A DNA stretch of 64,000 nucleotides from a bacterium (GTDB taxonomy: Bacteria; Sysuimicrobiota; Sysuimicrobiia; Sysuimicrobiales; Humicultoraceae). The first letter of the stretch is position 1. The number at the start of each line of letters is the position of its first letter. Made by a program: the position numbers and the translations under genes. The stretch covers positions 1 to 64,000 of the forward strand of contig JAVHLI010000007.1 in assembly GCA_031082185.1 (NCBI GenBank), in the 5' to 3' direction. Positions 38,448-48,152 of this stretch are shown here, piece after piece. The notes beneath the pieces were generated by a model, which searched no databases, had not been told where the DNA came from, and saw only the letters and a list, made by a program, of their open reading frames with translations.

Positions 38448-39425
38448 ATGAACCCTGTTGCCCTTGATCTGATTCGCACACGGCGCCGAATGCTGGCCGC
38501 GCGCTGGGCCCGCGACCTCGCCGCTGCTCCTACGCGCGGGCAGATCTGGCATGACGGCGAGAGGATAGAACAGCACATTCTAACCGGCATGGATGCACTT
38601 GTTGAGGCGACGGCCGCCGGACAGGTAGAGCCCTTCGTCGAGTTCGCCGGCAGATTCAGCGGGGAGGCATTTGCCCTGGAGACGCCGCTGGAGGAGGTGA
38701 TCCGCGCCCTTCTGGAGGTCAAACCGGTCGTGCTTGACTTCCTATCCAGCGACCTGCCGGCCGGCGACCAGGATCCTGAGATGGTCCACCTCCTCAACCG
38801 CCTGATCTCGGCCGGCATCCTCGAGGTAATCCAGCGGTACGAGCGCCAGCGGTCGCGCAGAGGACTTGCCGAGCAGGGCCATCTGGACGAGTTGCGCGAG
38901 CGCTCGCGGCGCCAGATCATCGTTGACTCACCGACGGGCCTGTTCAACGCGACCCACTTCGCAACAGCGGTGCAGCGCGAAACGATGCGGGCTCACCGGT
39001 TCAAGCGCACCTTCGCGGTGGCCCTGGTGGCGGTTGACCAGGAAGAGGAGGTCGGCAACACTCTGGGGAGCGCGGCCGCCCGGGCCCTGACGTTGCATCT
39101 GGCCAACATCCTGACGCACGAGACGCGACTGGTTGACCTCCGGGCCGCTCTGGGCTCCGGGAGGTTCGGGTTGATTCTTCCCGAGGCCTCTCTGGAGGGA
39201 GCGTTCTCCCTGGCTGAGCGCATTCGCGGGTCGGTCGAGAGCGCCTTGTTCATGCCCCCCGACCATCCATACCCGCTGACCCTTACCGTCAGCATCGGCC
39301 TGGCGTGCTACCCTGGGGACGCCGACACCGACCAGGAACTGCTCGAGCGGGCTGAAGAGGCCCTGGCTCGCGCCAGGGCCGGCCAGAACACAACGGTCGC
39401 AGCCGCCTCCGCCCGCCACTTCTGA
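38448..39425 (+). CDS. GGDEF-domain protein with degenerate active site
   Basis: 325 residues from ATG 38448; the longer plus-strand frame upstream is opposite-strand shadow. N-terminal ~160 residues are helical (RMLAARWARDLAAAP, LLNRLISAGILEVIQRYERQ), possibly a globin-like or RsbRD sensor. The GGDEF domain begins DSPTGLFNATHF; the active-site loop reads GSGRF in place of GGDEF, and TVSIGLACYPGDA follows. Diguanylate cyclase activity is therefore unlikely; a c-di-GMP or GTP sensor is more plausible. Confidence 0.85.
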   Translation: MNPVALDLIRTRRRMLAARWARDLAAAPTRGQIWHDGERIEQHILTGMDALVEATAAGQVEPFVEFAGRFSGEAFALETPLEEVIRALLEVKPVVLDFLSSDLPAGDQDPEMVHLLNRLISAGILEVIQRYERQRSRRGLAEQGHLDELRERSRRQIIVDSPTGLFNATHFATAVQRETMRAHRFKRTFAVALVAVDQEEEVGNTLGSAAARALTLHLANILTHETRLVDLRAALGSGRFGLILPEASLEGAFSLAERIRGSVESALFMPPDHPYPLTLTVSIGLACYPGDADTDQELLERAEEALARARAGQNTTVAAASARHF

Positions 39426-39435
39426 CCTGCCCGCA

Positions 39436-41055
39436 CTACGACCGCTCCCGCCAAAGGCGGAGCTGGATATCGAATGGAGGCTTCTCCCTTAGGATACGGA
39501 GAAACACCTCCACCAACACCGGATCGAGCGTGTTCCCAGCCATGTTCTGCAGCTCGGTCATCGCCTCTTCCACGGAGCGGCTTGGACGGTAAGGGCGGTG
39601 TGATGTCACGGCATCGAACGTGTCGGCCACGCGGATGATGCGCGCGCCGAGCGGGATCTCAGTGCCGGCCAGTCCTTCGGGGTAGCCGCTTCCATCGTAG
39701 GCCTCCTGGTGGTAGTGAACGTCGTCGGCAAGCGACCTGAACGGCGGCATCTCTCTCAGGATGCTGGCGCCGCGCTCAGGGTGCAGGTTCATCACCGCCC
39801 GCTCCTCGTCTGTCAGCGGGCCGCGCTTGCGCAGGATGGCCTCCGGGGTGGCGATCTTCCCGATGTCGTGCAGCATGCTCGCCCAGAGGATACGATCAAT
39901 CTCCTCCGCGGAAAGCCCGAGATCGGTTGCGATGGCAACGGCACAGGTCGCGACGCGCTGCGAGTGGCCACGCGTATAGGGGTCCTTGGCCTCCAGTGCC
40001 GCGGCCAGGGTCTTCACGGTGCTCAGCATGAAATCGCGGGACTGCGCCACGGCCCGGGCGTCCCACAGCAGGGGCGCGGCCGCCTCGGCCAGTGCACGCG
40101 CCGCCTCCGTCTGGTCGCCGGCGAACAGCCGGAGATCGCGGCGCGCCAGCAGGAGGGCGCCGAACGGCTTGCCCGCCACGGCCAGCGGCATCAGAACGGC
40201 AGACCGCGCGCCGTCCTCCCCGAGGGCGCCGGCCCATCCTGCGTCCCTGCTAGCGTCCGCCACCGTCTGGGACAGACCCGATTGAAGCACCGTACTGAGC
40301 ACGCCCGTCGCCGGGAGAGACTCACCCGCGGGCCGGACCTCGCCGTCGGAGCCAATGCCGGCCTCGACGACCGGCAGGCCGTCGCCATCGAGCATCACCA
40401 CAAGGCCGTGGCTGGCATCGGCCAAGCGCAGCGAGCGCTCCAGGAGCGCTCGGGCCCGACCGGCCAGATCCAGCGGCGCCATCGATGTGACCGCCGCGCG
40501 CAACTCGGCCACCGTGTTGGCCTGCCGGGTCAGTGCCTCGACGCCGTGCAGGACCGACGCGGCGCCTTGGGTCCGGCGTTCTTCGATCATACCGATCAAA
40601 ACCCCGGTCAGGACCAGGAACATGGCCCGCGGGAGCGAACCGGCGGTCGTCCCGCCATACGCGCCCGCGGCGATGGCAAAGGCGGTCGCGGCAACCCAGC
40701 CGCTGATCACGCCTGCGATGACCCCGCGACCTGCCGTCGCCCAGAGCAGGATCGGCACGTACAGGAAGTAGAAGATGCTGGTCTTCCCCCCGGTCTCGAA
40801 CACGATGAAGGATACGATGAGCAGCTCCATCGCGATCCCGGAGTAGCGCGCGAGGGGAAATCCGCCGATCCGACGGGGCGCCAAGACGCTGGGCAGGCCC
40901 GCGGCAACCAGCAGCGTGAGCAGCAACGCCACGGTGAGTGGCGACGCAATTGTGGTCCCGGTCGGCACTCCGGTGAAGATCACGGAGAATCCGAACAGCG
41001 CGGTCAGCGCCCGAACGTAGAGAGGCCACCACTCCACCCTGGCGTCAAGCTTCAT
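39436..41055 (-). CDS. HD-GYP c-di-GMP phosphodiesterase with membrane and GAF domains
   Basis: 539 residues. Five or six N-terminal membrane segments, a GAF-like domain (about residues 180-330, SAVLMPLAVAGKPFGALLLA), then HD-GYP with HDIGKIATPEAIL, KDPYTRGHSQRVA and YHQEAYDGSGYPEGL. All core metal ligands appear present. Predicted to hydrolyse c-di-GMP to pGpG or GMP. It faces the GGDEF gene tail to tail across 10 bp, fitting the local c-di-GMP theme. Confidence 0.92.
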   Translation of the reverse strand: MKLDARVEWWPLYVRALTALFGFSVIFTGVPTGTTIASPLTVALLLTLLVAAGLPSVLAPRRIGGFPLARYSGIAMELLIVSFIVFETGGKTSIFYFLYVPILLWATAGRGVIAGVISGWVAATAFAIAAGAYGGTTAGSLPRAMFLVLTGVLIGMIEERRTQGAASVLHGVEALTRQANTVAELRAAVTSMAPLDLAGRARALLERSLRLADASHGLVVMLDGDGLPVVEAGIGSDGEVRPAGESLPATGVLSTVLQSGLSQTVADASRDAGWAGALGEDGARSAVLMPLAVAGKPFGALLLARRDLRLFAGDQTEAARALAEAAAPLLWDARAVAQSRDFMLSTVKTLAAALEAKDPYTRGHSQRVATCAVAIATDLGLSAEEIDRILWASMLHDIGKIATPEAILRKRGPLTDEERAVMNLHPERGASILREMPPFRSLADDVHYHQEAYDGSGYPEGLAGTEIPLGARIIRVADTFDAVTSHRPYRPSRSVEEAMTELQNMAGNTLDPVLVEVFLRILREKPPFDIQLRLWRERS

Positions 41056-41124
41056 CCCACACCCCTAGCCGACCCCGCGAACTCTCTCGAAGGGCACACT
41101 CTGTATGCCCGCGAAGCCGGACGG

Positions 41125-41655
41125 TCAGACCTGCGGCCGGATCGGCACCACGCCCTTACGGGCGAGCGCGCGGAGCACGAACCTCTCAATCGCCCTCACG
41201 AAGCGGACGCGCAGGGGTTCGTAGTGGGACAGCGGTCCGGTCAGGATGGTGGGAACGCCGAGCCGGTTTCCGGCCAGCACGTCCGTGAAGAGCTGGTCGC
41301 CCACCATCGCCGTCCGCTCCGGCGACGTCCCCAGGATGCGCAATGCCCGGCGCAGCTTGTCGGCGCTGGGCTTCGATCGCCCCGGTGCCGCCGGCAGATC
41401 GAACACCACGGAGGCGGCGCCCAGTCGCCGCGATAGGGTATTGGACACGAGGCAGACCGGGATGCCGGACTGCCGGAGATCCTCCAGCCAGGCCAGAACC
41501 TCCGCCCGCGCCTCAATCTTGCCCCAGGACACCAGGGTGTTGTCGAGATCGAGCATTAGGGCCTCTATCCCCCAGGCCCGCAGCCGCGAGGGCGTAAGGT
41601 GGAACACGGCGGCAACATAGTATCGGGGCGCGAGCAGTCGCAGGAGGCGGTTCAT
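41125..41655 (-). CDS. yqeG: YqeG family HAD phosphatase
   Basis: 176 residues. HAD motif I LMLDLDNTLVSWG, motif II VCLVSNT, motif III SKPSADKLRRAL and motif IV MVGDQLFTDVLAGNRLG match the YqeG subfamily of IIIA HAD hydrolases. The substrate is uncertain in general. Start overlaps the mltG stop by 4 bp. Confidence 0.92.
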   Translation of the reverse strand: MNRLLRLLAPRYYVAAVFHLTPSRLRAWGIEALMLDLDNTLVSWGKIEARAEVLAWLEDLRQSGIPVCLVSNTLSRRLGAASVVFDLPAAPGRSKPSADKLRRALRILGTSPERTAMVGDQLFTDVLAGNRLGVPTILTGPLSHYEPLRVRFVRAIERFVLRALARKGVVPIRPQV

Positions 41656-42641
41656 CTCCGGTACCGCCTGGCCGCGTCCTGATGCTCCCGCAGCGTGCGG
41701 CTGAAGTGGTGGGAACCGTCGGGCCGCAGGACATAGTAGAGGAACGGCGTCTCTGCCGGCGCCGCGGCGGCGGCAACCGCGGCCAGGCCGGGGTTGGCGA
41801 TCGGTCCGGGCGGCAGACCGGGATTCCGATAGGTGTTGTACGGCGAGTCCACCGCAAGGTCCGCAAACGCGAGTTCGGCCTTGTGCCGCCCCAGCGCGTA
41901 GAGCACGGTGGCGTCTATCTCGAGGCGCATGCCCAGGCGCAACCTGTTGTAGATCACACCCGCGATCACCGCGCGTTCCTGTGGAACCCGGGCTTCTCGC
42001 TCGATCATGGAGGCCACCGTCACGAGCTGGTGCAGGCTCAGACCGCGCGCGCGGGCCGCTTCGCGCAGATCGGCGCCGATCACGGCGTCAAACCGGCCCA
42101 GGAACCGTGCGATGAGCGCCGCCTCGCCGAGCCCGCGCGGTAGGAGGTAGGTGTCGGGAAAAAGATACCCTTCCGAGCGCAATGCCAGATCCAGGAACCG
42201 GCCGCGATCTGCCAACCCGGCCTCCGCCAGGGCGTCGGCGATCTGAGCCACGGTATACCCCTCGGGGATGGTGAGGCGGTGCAGGATCGCCTCGCCCCGC
42301 GCCAGGATACCCACGATCTGCCAGGCGCTCTGTGCCGGGCTGAGCGCGTACTCGCCGCTGCGGAGCCGGCCGTCCACGCGCCGCAGCTTGGACGCAACCA
42401 CCACGGCGCGCGCGCTGCGCACCACCCGGGCTTCGGCCAGGCGGCGGCCGATCTGCCAGGTGGTTTCCCCAGGCGGCACGACCACGGTGCGGGAGCGGTC
42501 CGAACCTCCGGGAGGCCGCATCTCCCACCAGAGGAGCACCGCCGCACCCGCGCCCAGAAACACGGCACCGGCGACCGCGATGCCCGCCAACAACACCGCT
42601 CGCCGGAGCCTGATGCGGCATAGGCCGCCCGTACCGATCAT
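41652..42641 (-). CDS. mltG: Endolytic murein transglycosylase MltG
   Basis: 329 residues. One N-terminal membrane segment (AVLLAGIAVAGAVFLGAGAA), a LysM-like region (VVPPGETTWQIGRRLAEARV), and the YceG core with catalytic Glu in TVASMIEREARVPQERAVIA and IDATVLYALGR, ending YNTYRNPGLPPGPIANPG. Terminates growing glycan strands at the inner membrane. Part of the conserved alaS-ruvX-DUF1292-mltG-yqeG order. Confidence 0.95.
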   Translation of the reverse strand: MIGTGGLCRIRLRRAVLLAGIAVAGAVFLGAGAAVLLWWEMRPPGGSDRSRTVVVPPGETTWQIGRRLAEARVVRSARAVVVASKLRRVDGRLRSGEYALSPAQSAWQIVGILARGEAILHRLTIPEGYTVAQIADALAEAGLADRGRFLDLALRSEGYLFPDTYLLPRGLGEAALIARFLGRFDAVIGADLREAARARGLSLHQLVTVASMIEREARVPQERAVIAGVIYNRLRLGMRLEIDATVLYALGRHKAELAFADLAVDSPYNTYRNPGLPPGPIANPGLAAVAAAAAPAETPFLYYVLRPDGSHHFSRTLREHQDAARRYRR

Positions 42642-42659
42642 CGCAGGCCGCGGGGCAGC

Positions 42660-43019
42660 CTACTCGTCCTCCTCATCCTCATCGTCCGCCCGGTCTCCGT
42701 TGGCCTGCACCTCGCCGGCCAGATCGTCGAGAACCCCCAGATCATCACGGTCCTCGCCGCCCTCCTCGAGGATGATCTCCCCGTACCCTGCGGTCTCCTC
42801 GAGCGCGGCCACCACGCGGCTCAGTTCGTCGTCGTCCTCAATCGGCACAAGGTGGTCGGCGCTCTCCATTCTGAAGATGACCGCGGCCGCGTCCTCTTCA
42901 TCCTCGGGGAGCAGAACGGCGTAGCGACGGTGTTCCACTTCCACGATGTCCACCACGCTGAACCGGTGCTCGAGTCCGTCCTCGTCCTCCAGCGTTACCA
43001 CGTCCAGTTCCTCAATCAC
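42660..43019 (-). CDS. DUF1292 family acidic protein
   Basis: 119 residues. The N-terminus IEELDVVTLEDEDGLEHRFS and VVDIVEVEHRRYAVLLPEDE matches DUF1292 (YrzB-like), usually found between ruvX and mltG. The C-terminal half is very acidic (DDEDEEDE end), longer than typical. Role unknown. AGGAGG-type site upstream of ATG 43019. Confidence 0.9.
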   Translation of the reverse strand: MIEELDVVTLEDEDGLEHRFSVVDIVEVEHRRYAVLLPEDEEDAAAVIFRMESADHLVPIEDDDELSRVVAALEETAGYGEIILEEGGEDRDDLGVLDDLAGEVQANGDRADDEDEEDE

Positions 43020-43060
43020 AAAGCACCTCCAAGCCCCCTCCTCTCCCGCAGATCGGCCAG

Positions 43061-43531
43061 TTACGGAGGGAGCATAACACCTTCATCCGAACCGGGCAAC
43101 GGCCCGCGGCGGCGATCCAGGTAGGGCTGCAGGATCAATGCCGCCGCCACCGCGTCGCGCTGCCTGCGGCGCTGACGGCCGCCGGCGCCCCCCTCGCGCA
43201 TGGCCCTGTCCGCGCCCGCGGTCGAGAAGCGCTCGTCCACCTCAACCACCGGTACCCGAAGCGCAGCGCGCAATCGCAGGGCGAAGCGTGCGGCCGATTC
43301 TGCCTGGGGGCCTACGGTCCCACCCGCGGTCAGGGGTTTTCCCACAACCACCTCCGCGACCCCGTACGTTTCCACCAGCTTTCGGAGGTAGGCCAGGTCC
43401 CCCGACCACCCGGTGCGCTCGCGGACTTCGAGGGGCAGGGCGATACGGCCTAAGGGATCGCTGATCGCGATCCCGAGTCGTCGCTCGCCCGGATCTATTG
43501 CCAGAACCCGCGGCCCGTCAGCCCGTCGCAC
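43061..43531 (-). CDS. ruvX: RuvX/YqgF RNase H-like nuclease
   Basis: 156 residues. VLAIDPGERRLGIAISDPLG supplies the first catalytic Asp. VVVGKPLTAGGTVGPQAESA and VVEVDERFSTAGADRAM follow as in YqgF proteins, implicated in pre-16S rRNA maturation and proposed as Holliday junction resolvases. Overlaps the alaS end by 14 bp. Confidence 0.94.
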   Translation of the reverse strand: MRRADGPRVLAIDPGERRLGIAISDPLGRIALPLEVRERTGWSGDLAYLRKLVETYGVAEVVVGKPLTAGGTVGPQAESAARFALRLRAALRVPVVEVDERFSTAGADRAMREGGAGGRQRRRQRDAVAAALILQPYLDRRRGPLPGSDEGVMLPP

Positions 43532-46190
43532 CCAGGCGCCTCACCTCGGCGGCGGCGGATGCCAGGGCCTCGTCGAGCCGCTCCACGTCGCGGCCGGCCG
43601 CCTGTGCCAGCTCTGCCTTCCCGCCTCCGGTGCCTCCCATGCGGGCGGCGATCGCGCGGGCCAGAACATCGGCGCGCAGGCCGCGCCCGGCAAGGTCCGG
43701 GGTTACCATCACAACCAGGTTGGCCCGGTCGCCGACGGCGCCGGCCAGCACGTAGACCCCGCTGCCCAGGCGGTCGCGCAAACGGTCGCCTGCCGCGCGC
43801 AGGGAGTCGTATCCGGCGCCGTCGTCCATGCGGGCGGTCACCACCCGTACGCCTCCGGCGTCGGCCTCCTCATAGCGCACCTCGCCGGCTTCCCCGGCCT
43901 GACGTTGTCTCTCGAGGCGCTCTAGGGCGCGCACCTGCTCGCTCAAGCGGCGCACGCGTTCGAGCACCTCCGCGGGCGCGGCACGCAGCACCGTGCCTAT
44001 CTCCGTCAGAAGCTGCTCGTGGTCGCGCGCGCGCTCGTACGCGCACCACCCGGTCACGGCCTCGATCCGGCGGATGCCCGCCGCCACACCGCTCTCGGCC
44101 GTGATGGTAAACAGCCCCACCTCCCCGGTGCTGGTCAGGTGGGTTCCCCCGCAGAGCTCGCGGCTGTACCCATTGACCGACACCACGCGGACGCGCTCGC
44201 CGTACTTCTCGCCGAAGAGGGCCTTGGCCCCAAGGTCGCGCGCACGGTCGAGCGTCATCGCATCCGCGCGCACGGGCCTCGCCTCCATCACCATCTCGTT
44301 CACCCGGCGCTCCACCCGAACGCGCTCCTGCGGCGTCAGGGCCACCGCGTGGGTGAAATCGAACCGCAGGCGGTCGGGCGCCACCAGCGATCCCGCCTGC
44401 TGCGCGTGCTCCCCCAACACCTCCTGGAGCGCCTGGTGCAGCAGGTGGGTCGCGGTGTGGTTGCGCCTTATCGCGTCCCGCCTCTCCCGCTCAACGCCGG
44501 CCCGCACGCGCATCCCCTCGCGGACGCGGCCCGAGGTCACACGCCCGGCGTGGCCGGTAATGGCGGGAGTGAGGCGTCGCGCATCGCTGATCTCGACGCG
44601 CAGTCCCCTCGCGCTCACAATGCCCGCATCGCTCACCTGGCCCCCGGCCTCGGCGTAGAACGGCGTGCGGTCCAGCACGAGGACGACCTCGTCATCCGTG
44701 CCCGCCTCGTCAACCCGCACGCCGTTCCGAATCACCGCCAGCACCCTCGCCGGCGAGTCATACCGGGCATGACCGACGAACGCGGTGGCCGGGAGACCAT
44801 CCAGCGCGTCGGCTTCCACGCCCGCGGCACCCGTTCCTGACGGCCCCCCTGCCACCTGGCGGCTCCTGAGGCGCTGCTCCTCCATCTCCTGCCGGAAGCC
44901 TGCCTCGTCAACGCCGATACCCGCCTCGCCTGCCAGGTCTCGCGTCATCTCCACGGGGAATCCATAGGTGTCGTACAGCCGGAACGCATCCGAACCGGAG
45001 ATCACACGCCCGCCCCGCGCGCGCGTTGCCTCCACGACCTCGGCCAGCCGCTCCAGGCCTGCCGAGAGCGTCTGGGAGAAGCGGGCCTCCTCCGCCGCAA
45101 GGATCTTGAGGATGAACTCGCGCCGCGCGACCAACTCAGGATAGTCCGGCCCCAGGTGCTCGATCACGGCATCGGCGACCTCGCCCATGAACGGCCCCTC
45201 GAACCCGATGCGGCGACCGAACCGTATGGCGCGGCGCAGGATCATGCGCAGCACGTAGGCGCGGCCCTCGTTGCCCGGCATCACTCCGTCGGCGACCAGG
45301 AACGTCGCGGCCCGGCCGTGGTCGGCAATCACCCGGTACGCGACGACCGCCTCCGCTCGCTGGTCGTCGGAATGCCCAAGCAGGGCCTGAACCCGCCCCA
45401 TGATCGGCGCGAACAGATCGGTGTCGTAGTTGGTGGCCGCCTGCTGCGCCACGGCGGCGATGCGTTCGATACCCAGTCCGGTGTCCACGCCCGGCCTGGG
45501 CAGGGGCGTGCGCGTGCCGTCCGGCGCCTGGTTGTACTGCATGAACACCAGATTCCAGATCTCCAGCCACCGCTGGCAGTCGTTGTCCAGAGCCACGCTG
45601 CAGTCCGCCCGGCCGCAGGTGCACCGCTCTGGTCCCCAGTCGTAGTGCAGCTCAGCGGTCGGGCCGCACGGGCCGATCTCGCCCATGGACCAGAAGTTGG
45701 TCTTCTCGCCCATGCGCATGATCCGGTCCTCGGGCATGCCGACGGCTCTCCAGTGCGCGAAAGCATCATCGTCATCATTCAGCACCGTGGCAATCAGCCG
45801 GTCGGCCGCGATGCCAATCTCCTGCGTTATGAACTCCCAGGCGTAGGCGATCGCCTCGCGCTTGAAGTAATCGCCAAAGCTGAAATTGCCGGCCATGAAG
45901 AACAGCGTGTGGTGGCGCGGGCTCGGCCCCACCTGTTCCAGGTCGTTGTGCTTGCCGCTGACGCGCAGGCAGCGCTGTATGGAGGCCGCCCGTACGTACG
46001 ACCGCTGCTCCAGGCCCAGAAAGACGTCCTTGAACTGGACCATCCCGGCATTGGTGAACAGCAGCGTGGGGTCACCCGCGGGCACGAGCGGAGCACTGGC
46101 GACCACCGTGTGGCCGCGGTCCTGGAAGAAGCGCAGAAAGCGGCGGGCAACGGCCATCCCACCGGTGCCGCGCTCGGTTGCCACATCCAT
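43518..46190 (-). CDS. alaS: Alanyl-tRNA synthetase
   Basis: 890 residues, full length. The catalytic core begins VARRFLRFFQDRGHTVV with TLLFTNAGMVQFKDVFLG and RHHTLFFMAGNFSFGDYFK. The editing domain shows NHTATHLLHQAL and CGGTHLTSTGEVGLFTI (zinc ligands His-x3-His and Cys/His). The C-terminal DHHA1 region (GGTGGGKAELAQAAG) is present. Charges tRNA-Ala. Follows the transporter genes by 17 bp on the same strand. Confidence 0.97.
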   Translation of the reverse strand: MDVATERGTGGMAVARRFLRFFQDRGHTVVASAPLVPAGDPTLLFTNAGMVQFKDVFLGLEQRSYVRAASIQRCLRVSGKHNDLEQVGPSPRHHTLFFMAGNFSFGDYFKREAIAYAWEFITQEIGIAADRLIATVLNDDDDAFAHWRAVGMPEDRIMRMGEKTNFWSMGEIGPCGPTAELHYDWGPERCTCGRADCSVALDNDCQRWLEIWNLVFMQYNQAPDGTRTPLPRPGVDTGLGIERIAAVAQQAATNYDTDLFAPIMGRVQALLGHSDDQRAEAVVAYRVIADHGRAATFLVADGVMPGNEGRAYVLRMILRRAIRFGRRIGFEGPFMGEVADAVIEHLGPDYPELVARREFILKILAAEEARFSQTLSAGLERLAEVVEATRARGGRVISGSDAFRLYDTYGFPVEMTRDLAGEAGIGVDEAGFRQEMEEQRLRSRQVAGGPSGTGAAGVEADALDGLPATAFVGHARYDSPARVLAVIRNGVRVDEAGTDDEVVLVLDRTPFYAEAGGQVSDAGIVSARGLRVEISDARRLTPAITGHAGRVTSGRVREGMRVRAGVERERRDAIRRNHTATHLLHQALQEVLGEHAQQAGSLVAPDRLRFDFTHAVALTPQERVRVERRVNEMVMEARPVRADAMTLDRARDLGAKALFGEKYGERVRVVSVNGYSRELCGGTHLTSTGEVGLFTITAESGVAAGIRRIEAVTGWCAYERARDHEQLLTEIGTVLRAAPAEVLERVRRLSEQVRALERLERQRQAGEAGEVRYEEADAGGVRVVTARMDDGAGYDSLRAAGDRLRDRLGSGVYVLAGAVGDRANLVVMVTPDLAGRGLRADVLARAIAARMGGTGGGKAELAQAAGRDVERLDEALASAAAEVRRLGATG

Positions 46191-46207
46191 AGGCGTCCCC
46201 TGAGGGG

Positions 46208-47107
46208 CTAGCCGAGTCTACCGCGCAGCCTGGGATCCGACAGGTCCCGCAGGCCATCGCCCAGCAGGTTCAATCCCAGCACCGTGATGAGGATCGCAAT
46301 TCCGGGGAAGATCGTGATCCAGGGCGCGGTCTGCATGAACATCCGACCGGTGGTGATGACCGTCCCCCAGCTCGGTATGTACGGGGGCAGACCCACGCCC
46401 AGGAAGCTCAGGGCCGCTTCGGCCAGCACCGATTGCGCGAAGATGAACGTGCCCTGCACGATCACAGGCGGCAGGCAGTTGGGCAGTATGTGGAGGGCGA
46501 GGATGCGCGCATCGCTCGCGCCCATGGCCTGGGCCGCCTGGACATAGTCCTGCTCGCGGACGACAAGCGTAATGCTGCGCACGACACGTGCGACGTTGGG
46601 GGTGTAGACCACCGCCAACGCGATGATGATATTGGAGATCCGGGCCCCCAGCGCGGCCATCAGCGCGATGGCCAGCAGGGTGGAGGGAAACGCCATAAGC
46701 CCGTCCATGATTCTCATGAGGAACCGGTCGAGCCGGTCGGAGTACCCCGCGGCTAGGCCGAGCGTGATCCCAGCTCCCGCGGCGCAGACCACCACGAAGA
46801 TGCCGACCACCAGCGATATCCGCGCCCCGAAGATCACGCGGCTCAAGATGTCGCGTCCCATGTTGTCGGTCCCAAACGGATGCGCGTCGCTGGGGCCCTG
46901 CAGCCGCCGGGGCACCTCAATCTCCTGGGGGTCGTAGGGCGCGAAAACCGGTGCCAGCACGGCGATCACCAAAATGGCCAGCACGATGATCCCGCCGATG
47001 AGCGTGGACCTGCTCCGCCGCAGTGTGCGGAAGACAACGGCCCACGTGCCCGCCGGCGGCCGGGACAGGGCTGGAAACGCTCTGGTAGACGCCACTCCTT
47101 CGCTCAT
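46208..47107 (-). CDS. Peptide ABC transporter permease (DppC/OppC type)
   Basis: 299 residues from ATG 47107 (GAGGTCTCC upstream; a longer reading starts in the dppB gene). N-terminal OppC_N helix, then the BPD_transp_1 domain with EAA loop VYTPNVARVVRSITLVVREQ, DYVQAAQAMGASDARILALH and LSFLGVGLPPYIPSWG. Forms the inner-membrane channel with the DppB-type partner 7 bp upstream. Confidence 0.93.
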   Translation of the reverse strand: MSEGVASTRAFPALSRPPAGTWAVVFRTLRRSRSTLIGGIIVLAILVIAVLAPVFAPYDPQEIEVPRRLQGPSDAHPFGTDNMGRDILSRVIFGARISLVVGIFVVVCAAGAGITLGLAAGYSDRLDRFLMRIMDGLMAFPSTLLAIALMAALGARISNIIIALAVVYTPNVARVVRSITLVVREQDYVQAAQAMGASDARILALHILPNCLPPVIVQGTFIFAQSVLAEAALSFLGVGLPPYIPSWGTVITTGRMFMQTAPWITIFPGIAILITVLGLNLLGDGLRDLSDPRLRGRLG

Positions 47108-47114
47108 GGAGACC

Positions 47115-48059
47115 TCACGCGTACTTGATCCGCGGGTCAAGGTAGACGTAGAGCAGGTCAATCAATAGATTCACCAGCACATAGGTTGAGGCCACGAAGA
47201 TCAGGACCCCCTGTACGACGGGGTAGTCGCGGCGCATCACCGACGAGATGACCAGACGGCCCACGCCGGGCAGGGCAAAGACCGTCTCGGTCACGATGGA
47301 TCCGGCGAGGAGACCGCCCAACGCCAGGCCGACCACCGTCAGGGTGGGGATCATCGCGTTGCGGAGCGCATGGTGGTAGATGACGACCTGTTCCAGGTTG
47401 CCCTTGGCTCTGGCGGTGCGGATGTAGTCCTGTCCGAGCACCTCCAGCATGCTCGAACGCGTCATGCGCGCGATCAGCGCCGAGGCGCTGAAGCCCAGGG
47501 TGAAAGCGGGCAGGACCAGCGACCTGAAGGCGCCGGCGACCGACTGGTCGAGCGGCACGTAGCCCGCCACCGGGAACAGCCCGAGGTAAACCGAGAAGAA
47601 CAGGATCAGGTTGAGGCCCATCCAGAAGGTGGGCACCGATACTCCAAGCAACGCGATGCCCATCGCGACCTGGTCCACCCAGGTGTTGCGCCGCACCGCC
47701 GAGACGACGCCGGCCGGGATCCCGATCGAAACGGCCACGGTGAGGGCCATCAGCGTCAGCACCGCGGTGGGTTCCAGCCGCTCGATTATCGCTTGAAGCA
47801 CCGGGCGCTGCAGGAAGATCGAGTAGCCCAGGTCGCCCTGCAGAGTGCGGCCGTACCACCGCACGAGCTGAATAATGAGAGGCCGGTCCAGGCCCATGAG
47901 GCGCTTGAGGTTTTCCACGTCCTCGGTGGTGGCATCGGGGCCCAACATGACTGAGGCCGGGTCGCCGGGCGTCAGGTAGATTAGGAAGAACCCCACCGTC
48001 GCCACTATCATGAGTACCGGCAGGAGCGCGATCAGCCGGCGGAAGATGTATCCGGTCAT
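47115..48059 (-). CDS. Peptide ABC transporter permease (DppB/OppB type)
   Basis: 314 residues. The start MTGYIFRRLIALLPVLMIVA is typical of DppB. YLTPGDPASVMLGPDATTED and EAA loop DYIRTARAKGNLEQVVIYHH follow, with six membrane segments. The ATP-binding subunits are not in this window and must lie elsewhere. Confidence 0.93.
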   Translation of the reverse strand: MTGYIFRRLIALLPVLMIVATVGFFLIYLTPGDPASVMLGPDATTEDVENLKRLMGLDRPLIIQLVRWYGRTLQGDLGYSIFLQRPVLQAIIERLEPTAVLTLMALTVAVSIGIPAGVVSAVRRNTWVDQVAMGIALLGVSVPTFWMGLNLILFFSVYLGLFPVAGYVPLDQSVAGAFRSLVLPAFTLGFSASALIARMTRSSMLEVLGQDYIRTARAKGNLEQVVIYHHALRNAMIPTLTVVGLALGGLLAGSIVTETVFALPGVGRLVISSVMRRDYPVVQGVLIFVASTYVLVNLLIDLLYVYLDPRIKYA

Positions 48060-48152
48060 CGTTGAGTCAAAGTCCTCTGCGAGACCTGTGCGGCCTGCCC
48101 GTACCCGGTGGAGGGGGCGCGCGCCCCCTCCACTACGGAACCTGGCACCACG

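Noticed and set aside
39709-41436. 575-codon plus-strand open frame
   Set aside because: Antisense to the HD-GYP gene, compositionally a mirror of it, no recognisable domain.
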